A stretch of 64,000 bases of DNA from Eubacteriales bacterium. Lineage in GTDB: Bacteria > Bacillota > Clostridia > Lachnospirales > Lachnospiraceae. Location of the stretch: assembly GCA_030524175.1 (NCBI GenBank), contig JAUNHC010000026.1:1-64000 (forward strand). The letters are read 5' to 3'. This document shows, one piece after another, positions 15,948 through 25,375 of this stretch; positions within the stretch are counted from its first letter, which is position 1; every line of letters begins with the position of its first letter. The position numbers were made by a program, and so were the translations under genes. The notes under the pieces are model-generated. The model was given only the letters and a program-made list of their open reading frames with translations. It was not told where the DNA came from and ran no database searches.

Positions 15948-17022
15948 ATGAAAGAAGTATTAATTGTTGAGAATGATGTTGCCTTGAATAAAAAACTCAC
16001 CCGCATACTGGCAGCTGAGGGGTACAAAATTGTTTCCAGTTTCACAATCAGAGAAACACAGCCTTATTTTAAGGCAGATGCAATTCATTTGGTGATTTTA
16101 AACATCGATCTACCAGATGGTTCTGGCTATGAAATGTTTCTTGACAGCAGCATCAGTATACGGGAGGCAATCGAGAAGATAGATACAGTCTATAGCGGAA
16201 CAAAGGAATTGGCAGGAAGAGGGGGCGGTTATGCATTTAACGAATTGTTTGCCCGGCAGATATTATGGAATCAGCAGTCGGAAAGCCAATTGGAAAATGC
16301 GATTACGAACCATGAATTTAAAATCTATTTACAGGCACAGTATAATCTACAGGACGAGACTGTGACGTCAGCAGAAGCGTTAGTCCGCTGGGAGAAGAAC
16401 GGAAATCTTATTTATCCAAAGGACTTCATTTCCGTTTTAGAACAGAAAGATTTGATTATCAAACTGGATTTTTATGTGTTTGAACAAGTATGCAGCACTC
16501 TTAGAAACTGGATAAATGAAGGAATTTCCCCGATAGAAATAGCTGTAAACTTTTCCCGCAGACATTTGGATAAGCCTGACTTTATCCGGAAACTTTGTAA
16601 ACTTGCGGATCATTACGAAATTCCACATCGGTTCCTGGTTGTAGAGTGGACAGAAACGGCTATAGCGGAAAATGAGGAAGCTATTGATGCATATGGTTGA
16701 AGAACTCCATAAAAATGGCTTTTTGGTAGCCATGGATGATTTTGGCACAGGTTATTCCTCTTTAAGTATGCTAAAGAATTTGCCAGTAGATATATTAAAA
16801 ATAGACCGCAGTTTTTTTTATAATATTCGATATAGGGATCGGGTAAGAATATTGATTACTAACATAATGAACCTGGCTGAAAAGTTAGAAATGATTACAG
16901 TGGCAGAAGGCGTGGAGGAGAAGAGGCATGTTGATTTCTTACGGCAAGCCGGCTGTGATAAAGTTCAGGGATACTATTTTGCTCATCCTGTTCCTGCTGA
17001 ATTATTTTGGCGTGAAAGGTAG
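15948..17022 (+). pseudogene. Receiver/GGDEF-remnant/EAL chimera, frameshifted
   Basis: Residues 1-60 copy the receiver start of the regulator at 17189, but the phosphoacceptor position reads LNID instead of LDIN (Asp52 to Asn) and the acidic pocket reads VEND. This runs directly into what looks like the tail of a GGDEF domain (REAIEKIDTVYSGTKELAG) and then a full EAL domain (AEALVRWEKNG). At about 16686 one extra base shifts the frame: the first frame stops at 16700, and the EAL continues from about 16687 in the next frame (MDDFGTGYSSLSM, KIDRSFF, AEGVEE) to 17022. EAL domains hydrolyse c-di-GMP. Here the product is probably inactive unless frameshifting restores it. Confidence 0.8.
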
Positions 17023-17029
17023 GCGGCTA

Positions 17030-17130
17030 TATGGGAAAGTAATAATTTTATTTTTAAATAATGAGGAGATAGATGTGGTTAAACAGCGAGTCAGACTGTA
17101 TATATCTGGAGGGACTAAAGGCAATTAAGG
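17030..17130 (+). repeat. Remnant copy of the winged-helix gene start
   Basis: About 37 bases from 17034 are nearly identical to 22512-22549, the region around the start of the winged-helix gene at 22521 (shared core AAATAATGAGGAGAT preceded by TAATTTTATTTTT). Here the start codon is GTA instead of GTG and the match ends after some 15 codons. A short tail (SDCIYLEGLKAIKERLE, then TAA) follows. Together with the intact copy it brackets module 2 as a direct repeat. Confidence 0.65.
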
Positions 17131-17188
17131 AACGATTGGAGTAAACTATCTGTTAAATCAAATCAGAAAGTCAGAAGGAAATATATGC

Positions 17189-17881
17189 ATGAAAGAGATT
17201 TTAATTGTTGAGGACGATACGACCCTGAATAAAATGCTCTCAAATATATTGGCAGTTGAAGGATACAACGTGACATCCGCCTATACAGTGAAAGAAGTTC
17301 AGTATTGCTTCAGGTCAAATGCTTTCCAACTGGTGATTTTAGACATCAATTTGCCGGATGGTTCTGGTTTTGACGTTTGCAAAGAAATCAGAAAAAAATC
17401 ACAAACGGCTGTCATTTTCCTGACTGCTAACGATCTAGAACAGGATATGATCAAAGGCTATGAAGTGGGTGCTGCGGACTATATTACCAAACCATTCCCT
17501 AACCAGATTTTACGTCTTAAAGTAAAAGCCATTTTAGACATTTTGGAAAGGACAGAGACTGGCCCGCCTCACAAGGTATACGATGATGGACATCTAAAGA
17601 TTGACTTTTCTTCCATACAGGCATACCTGAACGGAAAAGAAATTGTATTTTCCCCGCTGGAATATCGGATGCTCCAAATCTTTATACAAAACAAAGGAAT
17701 TTTACTGACACGGCAAAAGTTGTTGGAACATCTATGGGACAGTCAGGAAAATTATGTGGATGAACATACATTGACAGCGACAGTCAGCCGTGTCCGTGGC
17801 AAAATAGAGCAAGACGGGAGTAAATATATTCAAACCGTTTACGGCATGGGTTATATGTTTACAGGCGGGGGTATGAAATGA
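17189..17881 (+). CDS. OmpR/PhoB-family response regulator, module 2
   Basis: A 230-aa regulator with pocket VEDD, phosphoacceptor Asp52 in LDINLPDGSG, Lys in YITKPF and a complete C-terminal winged helix ending IQTVYGMGYMF. Start ATG 17189 follows AGAAGGA. The stop overlaps the kinase start as ATGA. It is a diverged relative of the regulator at 6174 and the likely parent of the receiver fragment at 15948. Target sites were not identified with confidence. A TGACATTCTCATGACC stretch at about 18936 upstream of the module 2 transporter is a candidate. Confidence 0.9.
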   Translation: MKEILIVEDDTTLNKMLSNILAVEGYNVTSAYTVKEVQYCFRSNAFQLVILDINLPDGSGFDVCKEIRKKSQTAVIFLTANDLEQDMIKGYEVGAADYITKPFPNQILRLKVKAILDILERTETGPPHKVYDDGHLKIDFSSIQAYLNGKEIVFSPLEYRMLQIFIQNKGILLTRQKLLEHLWDSQENYVDEHTLTATVSRVRGKIEQDGSKYIQTVYGMGYMFTGGGMK

Positions 17882-18909
17882 GAAAAGCCGGGTTATCAAT
17901 AAAAAAGATTTACTATCTGACAGGCGCCGGAGTACTGGTTACAACAATCATGCTTTGTGCTGTCATCGTTCTCCTATTCCATAGTGTAAAAGATATTTTA
18001 ATCTGCTTATTCACTGTGGCAGCTCTATCTGTATGGGGATTCTTTTTAGTCATGGCTTTACAAAACCGGATATCCCAATTTACAGATCATGTATGCCAGA
18101 CTATAAGCGTTATGATGCAGGGAAATAATAATTTAGAAGAAATTTTCGATGAAGACACTCTTTTGAACCGAATCAGCTACCAGCTATATCGGCTGTACCA
18201 GATGCTGTTGGCAAATAAAAGTGCCATTGAGGAGCAGAGGGCCGATTTGCAGGGGATGATTTCAGATATATCTCACCAGCTCAAGACACCGGCCACAAAT
18301 CTGAAAATGGCTGCCTCTACTCTTTTGGAGCAGGAGCTCCCGCGCAATCTGCAGACAGAATATCTGGATTCCATGAATACTCAGCTTGATAAGCTGGAAT
18401 TTCTTATGAATGCTATGGTAAAGTCCTCCCGTTTGGAGACAGGCGTCATTGCGCTTGAAAAGCAGCAGGCTCCGGTTTATGAAACACTGGCAACAGCTCT
18501 GGGCGGCATATTTCTGAAGGCCGAGGAAAAAAAATTAAAGGTCACAGTAGACTGTTCTGACACTTTGACCGTTCCACATGATTCTAAATGGACAGCGGAG
18601 GCCCTGTTTAATATTCTGGAAAATGCCGTAAAATATACCTCGGTGGGAGGCACCATTGGGATAACAGTTGTCCGTTGGGAGGCTTACACAAAAATTGATA
18701 TTACAGATACAGGACGGGGGATACCGGAGTGCCGTCATGGGGCAATTTTTAAACGGTTTTACCGGGAACCGGAAGTTCATAATACGGAGGGTATTGGTAT
18801 CGGCCTGTATCTTGCCAGAGAAATCATTTCCAAACAAGGCGGCTACATTAAAGTTACCTCTGCCGCAGGAAGCGGTGCAACATTTTCTGTATTCTTACCA
18901 AACGGATAA
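17878..18909 (+). CDS. Membrane sensor histidine kinase, module 2
   Basis: A 343-aa kinase with two N-terminal membrane helices (about residues 11-32 and 38-58) separated by a very short loop, the layout of intramembrane-sensing (BceS-like) kinases. The phosphoacceptor is His133 in SDISHQLKTPATN. The ATPase motifs are NILENAVKYT, DTGRGIPE and GIGIGLYLARE. The first Gly-X-Gly of the G2 box reads GIGIG, a mild variant. It sits between its regulator and the ABC genes, so sensing through the FtsX permease is likely. Confidence 0.9.
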   Translation: MRKAGLSIKKIYYLTGAGVLVTTIMLCAVIVLLFHSVKDILICLFTVAALSVWGFFLVMALQNRISQFTDHVCQTISVMMQGNNNLEEIFDEDTLLNRISYQLYRLYQMLLANKSAIEEQRADLQGMISDISHQLKTPATNLKMAASTLLEQELPRNLQTEYLDSMNTQLDKLEFLMNAMVKSSRLETGVIALEKQQAPVYETLATALGGIFLKAEEKKLKVTVDCSDTLTVPHDSKWTAEALFNILENAVKYTSVGGTIGITVVRWEAYTKIDITDTGRGIPECRHGAIFKRFYREPEVHNTEGIGIGLYLAREIISKQGGYIKVTSAAGSGATFSVFLPNG

Positions 18910-18994
18910 GACAAAAAATCTTCAAATGGTGACATTCTCATGACCTTTGTATTTTATCATAAGAAATAAAATAAGAAAGGTGGTATCTCATTCC

Positions 18995-19660
18995 ATGCCA
19001 ATATTGAAAACGATTGATTTGAAAAAATATTACAAGCAGGGAGAGAATATAACAAAGGCACTTGATGGTGTATGCCTTGAAATCGAAAAAGGTGAGTTTG
19101 TTGTAGTCGTCGGCACCTCCGGCTCTGGTAAATCTACGCTTCTCCATATGATAGGGGGGCTGGATAATCCGACATCCGGTAAGGTTATTGTAAATGGGAA
19201 TGATATCTCAGAAAAAAATGAGGAGCAGCTTACGATATTCCGCCGTCGTCATATCGGCTTTGTGTTCCAGAATTATAATCTGGTTCCTGTTCTGAATGTC
19301 TATGAAAATATTGTGCTTCCTGTAGAACTGAATGGAGACAAAGCAGATAAAACGCTGCTGAATGAAATAGTAGGAATATTAGGATTGAAAGACAAACTGG
19401 ATAACCTGCCCAGTAATCTTTCGGGCGGCCAGCAGCAGCGTGTCGCCATTGCCCGCGCTTTGATCACAAAACCGGAGATCATCCTGGCGGATGAACCAAC
19501 AGGAAATCTGGACAGCCATACAAGTATGGATGTTCTCTCCCTTCTGAAAATGACCAGTATGCGATTCCATCAGACTGTAGTAATGATCACCCACAACGAT
19601 GAAATCGCTCAGCTTGCAGACCGCATTGTGCGGATTGAAGACGGAAAAATCAAAGCATAA
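18995..19660 (+). CDS. ABC transporter ATP-binding protein, module 2
   Basis: A 221-aa MacB/BceA-type ATPase closely related to the one at 12611: Walker [41 protein letters not shown] and MITHND. ATG 18995 is chosen over upstream in-frame codons because AAGGTGG lies eleven bases before it and the protein then aligns from its first residue with the module 1 ATPase. The permease begins twelve bases after the stop behind GGGGGAAGG. Confidence 0.92.
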   Translation: MPILKTIDLKKYYKQGENITKALDGVCLEIEKGEFVVVVGTSGSGKSTLLHMIGGLDNPTSGKVIVNGNDISEKNEEQLTIFRRRHIGFVFQNYNLVPVLNVYENIVLPVELNGDKADKTLLNEIVGILGLKDKLDNLPSNLSGGQQQRVAIARALITKPEIILADEPTGNLDSHTSMDVLSLLKMTSMRFHQTVVMITHNDEIAQLADRIVRIEDGKIKA

Positions 19661-19672
19661 GGGGGAAGGAAA

Positions 19673-22291
19673 ATGTTATTTGATAATGATACAAAAGCTG
19701 TGATAAAGTTGCTTTCAAAACGCAGTTTTCGTAAAAGCAGAACACGTAATATTGCGGCGATTCTGGCAATTGCAATGACCGCCTTTTTGTTTACTTCCAT
19801 AATCTCTCTTGCCTTCGGTGTACAGTCTTCCATAGTCCTGTCACTACAGATGGAAAAGGGCAGCAAAGCTGACGGAAGCGTAGGTTACATGACAAAGGAA
19901 CAGTTTAATAAGTTGAACAACAGCGATTTTGTAGAGCAGGCAGGATGCAGACAATTCATAGGTTATACTTCCAATTCACCGGGTCATGCGATTGAGATCA
20001 ATTATGCAGACAGCATTCAGCAGGAACTGACTTTTTCTACTCCCTCACATGGTAGGGCGCCGCAGGCCCCTAATGAGATTACTACAACCGACAGAGCGTT
20101 AAAGGCATTGGGAATAGAACCTGAAGTAGGGGCGAATGTGCCGGTTGAGTTTACTTTGCGCGGTCAGTCTTATCATTTTGACATGGTAGTTTCCGGTTGG
20201 TGGGAGTCTTCACAGCCAGGTATTAGCTTAATGATCGTTTCACAAAGTTTCATGGAAGAAAACGGTGCTGCTTTTCCAAATACCTATGCCTTTGATAAAG
20301 AAATATCCGGCACTTTTTTTTCCAATGTAATTCTAAAGAACAAAACAAATGTGCAGGGACAGCTTAAAGAGTTTGCCCGGTCAGCAGGAGGAAATCCTGT
20401 CGATATGACAGCGGATAACTATGTCCAGTGTACAGATGACAGCGTTGCAAAAGTGTTCATGCAGCCATCTGTGGCTGCAGTGGTCATTGGCTTTATCATT
20501 CTGTTTATTCTTTGCGGATACCTGCTCATATACAATATTTTTGACATTTCAGTGAAACAGGATGTACGGCAGTTCGGCCTTCTGAGAACAATCGGTACAA
20601 CTACAAGGCAAATTAAAAAGGTGGTCAAAAGGCAGGCAGTTACTTTGACCCTCATTGGATTGCCCATCGGTCTGGTAACCGGATTAGGGGTGGGATATGT
20701 TCTTCTGCCGTTTGTAGTAAAATCTGTAAATAATAACAGTGCAGCAGTACAGTTTTCGGTATCTCCGCTTATTTTTGCGGCGGCGGCCCTGTTTACTATT
20801 GTTACCGTTATCATAAGCACCAGAAAACCTGTGAAAAAAGCCACTAAAGTTTCGCCTTTAGAAGCAGTCCAGTACACAGGGTCAAATATAGTAAGTAAAA
20901 AGAAGAAAAAACGTCAAAACGGCGCGAAGCTGCCGTACATGGCATTTTCAAATGTTGGAAGAAACAGACGGCGCTCCGCTTTTATCATCCTTTCCATGCT
21001 GTTATGTATCGTGTTGTTTAATTCCGTAATCATTATTACTCAGAGCCTTGATGTAGAAAAAGGTATCCGCCGGACTACAAAAACAGATTTTCTGGTTTAT
21101 AATTCCGCCTGTGCAAACAGGGTAACAGGCTTTTCCAGCCGAAATGACGCATTGAACGCCTCTGCTATAGAGCAGATAAAAGAACAAACCGGTATTACAA
21201 ATGAGAGATATCTCTATCGCAATACGATTGAAGATACAGATGTAACCGTAGATTATGGATTCAAAGATTTGCAGGCGGAAAGGCATCAAGAGATTAACGG
21301 ACGAAATATGGTGGATTATGGAAACGGCTCCAGCGTCTGGGTGCCAACGGACAATGACCAGCGTTTTTTTGGAAATGTATTTGGAGCGTCTGAGGAATTT
21401 TTTGATGATCTGGTAATTTACGAAGGGGAAACAGCTCCTGGGGTTTTAAAACAAAAACTGGACAGTGGAGAGTATATTATTGTCGGTACACCGATAAACA
21501 GGCTGACAGGTGAACCGATAACAGGCCAGCCTTTTTATGACCAGCTGAGGACAGGGGACAAAGTAACCTTTTACAAAGGCAATGAACCCTATCAGACTTT
21601 TACTGTTCTTGCCATGGCCTGCCTTGTAAATACAGAAATAGAAATAGACCAGTGGACCAACTCGGTAACGAAAATTGGCGGTGACGCACCGCTTCTGTAT
21701 CTGCCGGAAAACATATTTACTAAAATTTATGAGGAACCTGTCCTTCTGAATTATGGCTTTGATGCAGAGGGGACAAAGGAACAGATGACCCAATTTCTGG
21801 ATAACCTTACTGCACAGGATCCAACTACTGCCTATACATCAAGTGAATTAATCGCCAGCCGGCTTCAGACGACCTGCAATATTATTTTTATGGTGGGAGG
21901 TATGATTGCATGTATCTTTGCACTGGCCGGACTAATTAACTTTACTAATATGATGATTACGAACATTGTGACAAGACAGCAGGAATTTGCAACTATGCAG
22001 AGCATCGGAATGACAGGGAGACAGCTTCGGCAGATGATGATATGGGAAGGGCTTTATTATGCATTGGGAGCAGGTACTTTTGGCTGCGGTATAGCTGCAC
22101 TTATCGGTCTGACAGTTCTTAGAAGTGCTCTAAACTCTTCCTCCATGTGGTATTTTACACTGCACTTTACAATGATACCGGGTTTACTGATAGCAGGTCT
22201 GTACTTCATCATGGCAATGATTATACCTGTAATTGCACTGAAGGCGTTTCATAAAGGCAGCGTGGTAGACAGGCTGCGAAAATCTGAGTGA
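19673..22291 (+). CDS. FtsX-like ABC transporter permease, module 2
   Basis: An 872-aa permease with the same architecture as the module 1 permease: N-terminal helix (about 25-48), extracellular region, first FtsX block (about 265-390), helix near 440, second extracellular region and C-terminal FtsX block (about 740-862). Sequence identity to the other permease is only moderate, so this is an old duplication or independent acquisition rather than a recent copy. Its extracellular domains differ most, which suggests a different peptide specificity. Confidence 0.87.
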   Translation: MLFDNDTKAVIKLLSKRSFRKSRTRNIAAILAIAMTAFLFTSIISLAFGVQSSIVLSLQMEKGSKADGSVGYMTKEQFNKLNNSDFVEQAGCRQFIGYTSNSPGHAIEINYADSIQQELTFSTPSHGRAPQAPNEITTTDRALKALGIEPEVGANVPVEFTLRGQSYHFDMVVSGWWESSQPGISLMIVSQSFMEENGAAFPNTYAFDKEISGTFFSNVILKNKTNVQGQLKEFARSAGGNPVDMTADNYVQCTDDSVAKVFMQPSVAAVVIGFIILFILCGYLLIYNIFDISVKQDVRQFGLLRTIGTTTRQIKKVVKRQAVTLTLIGLPIGLVTGLGVGYVLLPFVVKSVNNNSAAVQFSVSPLIFAAAALFTIVTVIISTRKPVKKATKVSPLEAVQYTGSNIVSKKKKKRQNGAKLPYMAFSNVGRNRRRSAFIILSMLLCIVLFNSVIIITQSLDVEKGIRRTTKTDFLVYNSACANRVTGFSSRNDALNASAIEQIKEQTGITNERYLYRNTIEDTDVTVDYGFKDLQAERHQEINGRNMVDYGNGSSVWVPTDNDQRFFGNVFGASEEFFDDLVIYEGETAPGVLKQKLDSGEYIIVGTPINRLTGEPITGQPFYDQLRTGDKVTFYKGNEPYQTFTVLAMACLVNTEIEIDQWTNSVTKIGGDAPLLYLPENIFTKIYEEPVLLNYGFDAEGTKEQMTQFLDNLTAQDPTTAYTSSELIASRLQTTCNIIFMVGGMIACIFALAGLINFTNMMITNIVTRQQEFATMQSIGMTGRQLRQMMIWEGLYYALGAGTFGCGIAALIGLTVLRSALNSSSMWYFTLHFTMIPGLLIAGLYFIMAMIIPVIALKAFHKGSVVDRLRKSE

Positions 22292-22310
22292 CCAAATGTA
22301 TGAAGCATCT

Positions 22311-22350
22311 TTCACAATAATGGTACGTGATTCCACACCATTATTGTGAA
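22311..22350 (+). repeat. 14-bp perfect inverted repeat after module 2
   Basis: TTCACAATAATGGT and ACCATTATTGTGAA flank a twelve-base loop. It lies 20 bases after the permease stop and lacks a T-run on either side. It could be an mRNA-end hairpin, a protein-binding site or a miniature-element end. The remaining bases to 22520 show no gene. Confidence 0.6.
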
Positions 22351-22520
22351 TATAGGGATGTTTCCAACGTTGGTTATAGATGCTCAATACCTCTTAGGAC
22401 AATCTGTCAAGACAGAGGAATTAGTTGTAGCGGGAAACCGACAATAGTTGAACTGTGACTGACCGCTTGTTTACCAACAATTATTCTCGAATATAAAAAG
22501 GTGGGTGGATAAATGGGAAA

Positions 22521-22934
22521 GTGATAATTTTATTTTTAAATAATGAGGAGATGCAAGTCGTTGATAAAATCATGGAGGCAATAGACAGAGAATTTCAAAT
22601 GACAGTTATACCTAATATGTCAGCTTTATCTTTTTCTGATTTAACCATTAATTCGTTACAATGTAAGGTTTTTAGAAATGAAATAGAAATAGAACTGACG
22701 AACTTAGAATTTTCTGCCCTACTCTATCTTGCACAACAGCCTGGCAGAGTATTTACCAAGGAACAAATTTATCAGCATTTGTATCCAGATGAACTAACAG
22801 GGGAAATTAATAATATCATCTACTGCCTCATTCGGAGTCTGCGAAAGAAACTGGAGCCGGATCCGCGGCATCCCAAATACATTCATATGGTGAGAGGAGT
22901 CGGATATAAATTTGAACCACTCTCGGAGGAGTAA
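22521..22934 (+). CDS. Winged-helix transcriptional regulator without receiver
   Basis: A 137-aa protein. Residues about 40-135 form an OmpR-type winged helix (ELTNLEFSALLYLAQQPGRVFTKEQIYQHLY, in part, and HMVRGVGYKFEP). The first 35 residues are too short for a receiver, so it is phosphorylation-independent or a natural truncation. GTG 22521 is the likely start; the codons before it include stops. The start region is duplicated at 17030. It precedes the resolvase and may control it. Confidence 0.7.
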   Translation: MIILFLNNEEMQVVDKIMEAIDREFQMTVIPNMSALSFSDLTINSLQCKVFRNEIEIELTNLEFSALLYLAQQPGRVFTKEQIYQHLYPDELTGEINNIIYCLIRSLRKKLEPDPRHPKYIHMVRGVGYKFEPLSEE

Positions 22935-22954
22935 CATCCTCTGGGAGCTTTTTT
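22920..22954 (+). terminator. Intrinsic terminator of the winged-helix gene
   Basis: CTCTCGGAGGA pairs with TCCTCTGGGAG (two G-T pairs), then CTTTTTT. The stem includes the stop codon region. Confidence 0.85.
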
Positions 22955-22995
22955 GCGCTTTTTCTCTAAAATCTGTATCTATCTATATATACCAA

Positions 22996-23007
22996 AAAGT
23001 ATACTTT
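22996..23007. promoter_or_regulatory. 12-bp palindrome upstream of the resolvase
   Basis: AAAGTATACTTT is a perfect palindrome in the non-coding stretch 22955-23119 just before a serine recombinase gene. Resolvase sites are usually imperfect inverted repeats in this position, so it may be part of a res site or an autoregulatory operator. Evidence is limited to symmetry and location. Confidence 0.35.
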
Positions 23008-23119
23008 CTGGGCATTAGAAAAAAGCACTGTTATTTTATCCCGAAATGTCCGGTGGAAAACTTTTGGTATATCCCATTCAAAATGTGGACAATTTGGTAC
23101 GATTAAGGGAGGAATGTGA

Positions 23120-23779
23120 ATGAGCTTCTATGGATATCACAGGACAAGTTCCAGAGAACAGCATTTAGACCGGGGGTTGATTGAGATTCGACAATATTGT
23201 GAGGAGCATCAATTGCCGCTCACGAATATTTTTACAGATCAGCAGACCGGAAAGAATTTTAACCGGCCCCGCTATACTGTTTTGGTGGAGGATGTACTCC
23301 GCCCAGATGATGTTTTGATTGTTACAGAACTGGACCGGCTCGGCAGAAATAAGAACGATATTCTAAAGCAGCTGCAACGTTTAAGGGATATGGAAGTGCG
23401 GGTCATGGTCTTGGAATTGCCGACAACACTGATGGATATTTCCAAAATGGAAAATACCTTAGCAAAACTTATGTTGGAAACAATCAATAATATGATGATT
23501 GAGCTATATGCATCTATGGCACAGGCAGAAATGGAGAAGAAAGAGAAGCGCCAGCGGGAAGGCATTGAAGCAAAAAGGCTGCGTGGGGAATGGGAGGACT
23601 ATGGCAGGCCGGCAGCTATTGATACCGAGACATTCAATCAACAATTTGCAAGGGTAATTAGAAAAGAGATTGGTCCTACGGCACTGCGGAGGGAACTGAA
23701 CCTTTCCCACACTACATTCTACCGATATAGGGATGAATACTACAAAACACATCCTAAAATTCCAGAATCAGCAAAATAA
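23120..23779 (+). CDS. Serine recombinase, resolvase/invertase family
   Basis: A 219-aa small serine recombinase. The catalytic Ser10 lies in YGYHRTSSREQ, and the conserved ELDRLGRN motif is near residue 75. The E-helix is rich in Met and Glu (about 115-150). A C-terminal HTH domain ends in LNLSHTTFYRYRDEYY. Length is that of resolvases, not of large integrases. AAGGGAGGA precedes ATG 23120. It may resolve dimers of the element or be a remnant of the transposon that delivered the cargo island. Confidence 0.9.
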   Translation: MSFYGYHRTSSREQHLDRGLIEIRQYCEEHQLPLTNIFTDQQTGKNFNRPRYTVLVEDVLRPDDVLIVTELDRLGRNKNDILKQLQRLRDMEVRVMVLELPTTLMDISKMENTLAKLMLETINNMMIELYASMAQAEMEKKEKRQREGIEAKRLRGEWEDYGRPAAIDTETFNQQFARVIRKEIGPTALRRELNLSHTTFYRYRDEYYKTHPKIPESAK

Positions 23780-23832
23780 GAGAATTCTATTTGATATATA
23801 GAAGAAATTATTTTGATGAGGAGGCTTTTTAT

Positions 23833-24060
23833 ATGAGAGATACAAGAAAAGGAATTTTGATTTATGACACTGCAAACAAAGGGTTCGATATCCGCTTTGG
23901 CTTGGAAGAATACTATGGCCGGCTACACTGTGGAGAGTGTTTTGAGGTTCAGGTAAAGGGAAAATGGGTTCCTGTCCGTATAGAGCTAAACTTTCCGGAC
24001 AAATGGTATCTGGTCGGCTTGCCCCACGTAGATTTGAATGGGCTGCAGGTTAGAATTTAG
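23833..24060 (+). CDS. DUF5348-family protein
   Basis: A 75-aa protein with the pattern LHCGECFEVQVKGKWVPVRIE and KWYLVGL, as seen in the small DUF5348 proteins that accompany recombinase genes of mobile elements. GAGGAGG ten bases upstream fixes ATG 23833. Function unknown. Confidence 0.65.
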   Translation: MRDTRKGILIYDTANKGFDIRFGLEEYYGRLHCGECFEVQVKGKWVPVRIELNFPDKWYLVGLPHVDLNGLQVRI

Positions 24061-24071
24061 GAGGATTTTTA

Positions 24072-24380
24072 ATGGATGCAATACATAAAGAAAATTATTT
24101 AAAACCTATCGTACCAAGAGTGGCGGATATTGGTATCATGTTGGAATGTCTGCATGAGGTATATGAATCTGAAGAGAATTTATTGCTGGCAGGCAAACCC
24201 TTACGTTCCACCATGGCCTATCCATTTATAAAAATGATAGAATCCCAGTGTAAAGGGCTTTCAGTAAAGGATATTCACCGGCTACTGTGGAATATTTACC
24301 TGACAGGAATAGAAAAATCTGCATTTATTAGAACATCAAAAGTTCAACTGTCGGACTACGAGAAAGGAGCTGGTATATAA
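24072..24380 (+). CDS. Conserved hypothetical protein next to recombinases
   Basis: A 102-aa mostly helical protein, not recognised. TAGGAGG precedes ATG 24072 and its stop overlaps the next start as TAATG, so it is coupled to the tyrosine-recombinase-like gene. The tandem of resolvase, DUF5348, this protein and the recombinase-like gene looks like one transcription unit. Confidence 0.55.
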   Translation: MDAIHKENYLKPIVPRVADIGIMLECLHEVYESEENLLLAGKPLRSTMAYPFIKMIESQCKGLSVKDIHRLLWNIYLTGIEKSAFIRTSKVQLSDYEKGAGI

Positions 24381-25204
24381 TGCTTATATCTAGAATCAGA
24401 AATTCTCACAAAAACGATGGCTATGTAATCATAGTGGAACTTGGTGACTACCCAAAGAGGATATTCCATTGTAAATCAAAAAACGATATTGTTATCCGCC
24501 TGAAGAGAATACAGCTATTACAGTATAGATTACGTTGTTTGGCCAGAGAGTTTAAGAATATACGAGAATGGTTCCCAGAACAAGAGTCTGCTTCTGCCGA
24601 AAAGATGATCCACTTTTTATTTCAGTATGATAAAGTTAACATAGAAGAAACAGTACGAGATCTTCTGAATGTGGCAAAATCCGGAGATTGGGATAGATTC
24701 TATTCACGGTACTTTTCACAACTTGAATGGTTAGGAAGTGCATCAAGGGAAGAAACGGAAAGACAACTTGAACAACTATATTTCACAAAGCATTATAAAA
24801 AGGCAATACAAGATTTAACTAAAAAGCGTAATCTGGAAGCAGTAATCTTCCTGCGTCTGCTTATGGAGACTGGAATCCGTCCCCGGGATGTATATCAGAT
24901 GGATTCTTCCTGCATTTAAGGTAATCGGGTGAGAGTGAGATCCACTAAAATGGCAAGTCAAAATTATTACCAGCGTTTAAATAGCAGCCTGCCAAGAATA
25001 TCAAAATCAACATTACATATTGCTGATGTTCTTGAAAAAGCGCAGGGAAAGTGGTTTACAAAGCCATATGATTATTATGTATATATAATCCATAAAACAT
25101 GGAATCAATCAAACTTTACCCTTCATATGTTAAGGAGGTATCGGGTAGAGTGTGACAAGAAGGCATTAAGGGAGTGGTACGATTTACAGCAAGACAATAG
25201 ATAA
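24380..25204 (+). pseudogene. Tyrosine-recombinase-like gene with an in-frame TAA
   Basis: Two open stretches lie in the same frame: 24380-24919 and 24929-25204. The first ends in FLRLLMETGIRPRDVYQMD, resembling the Arg-I box of tyrosine recombinases. The second contains FTLHMLRRYRVE, resembling box II (HxLRR). They are separated only by TAA at 24917-24919, which replaces one codon in an otherwise continuous sequence (DSSCI-stop-GNRVRVRSTK). The expected second His and nucleophilic Tyr of box II are not clear, so the protein was probably degenerate even before the stop. Readthrough or reinitiation at GTG 24929 cannot be excluded. Confidence 0.6.
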
Positions 25205-25245
25205 GGCATATATATTTTTATTCAATGTTATATAGAGCGTCAGCA

Positions 25246-25272
25246 AGAGTCATCTGTGGATGGCTCTTTTTT
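25246..25272 (+). terminator. Intrinsic terminator after the recombinase-like gene
   Basis: AGAGTCATC pairs with GATGGCTCT across a TGTG loop, followed by TTTTTT. Confidence 0.85.
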
Positions 25273-25375
25273 AGCTTACTTTAATATTGTAAAGTGAGCA
25301 TAACAATATTTACAGGAGTCAGACATGTGTGCTATTCTTAGAATAAAATCCTAGCTCAAGAAGGGAGTAGTGCTT

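Noticed and set aside
16928-17128. A 66-aa reading frame across the EAL end and the repeat remnant
   Set aside because: Its first half is out of frame inside the EAL domain and its second half is the decayed winged-helix start. It has no ribosome site, so it is a chance fusion.
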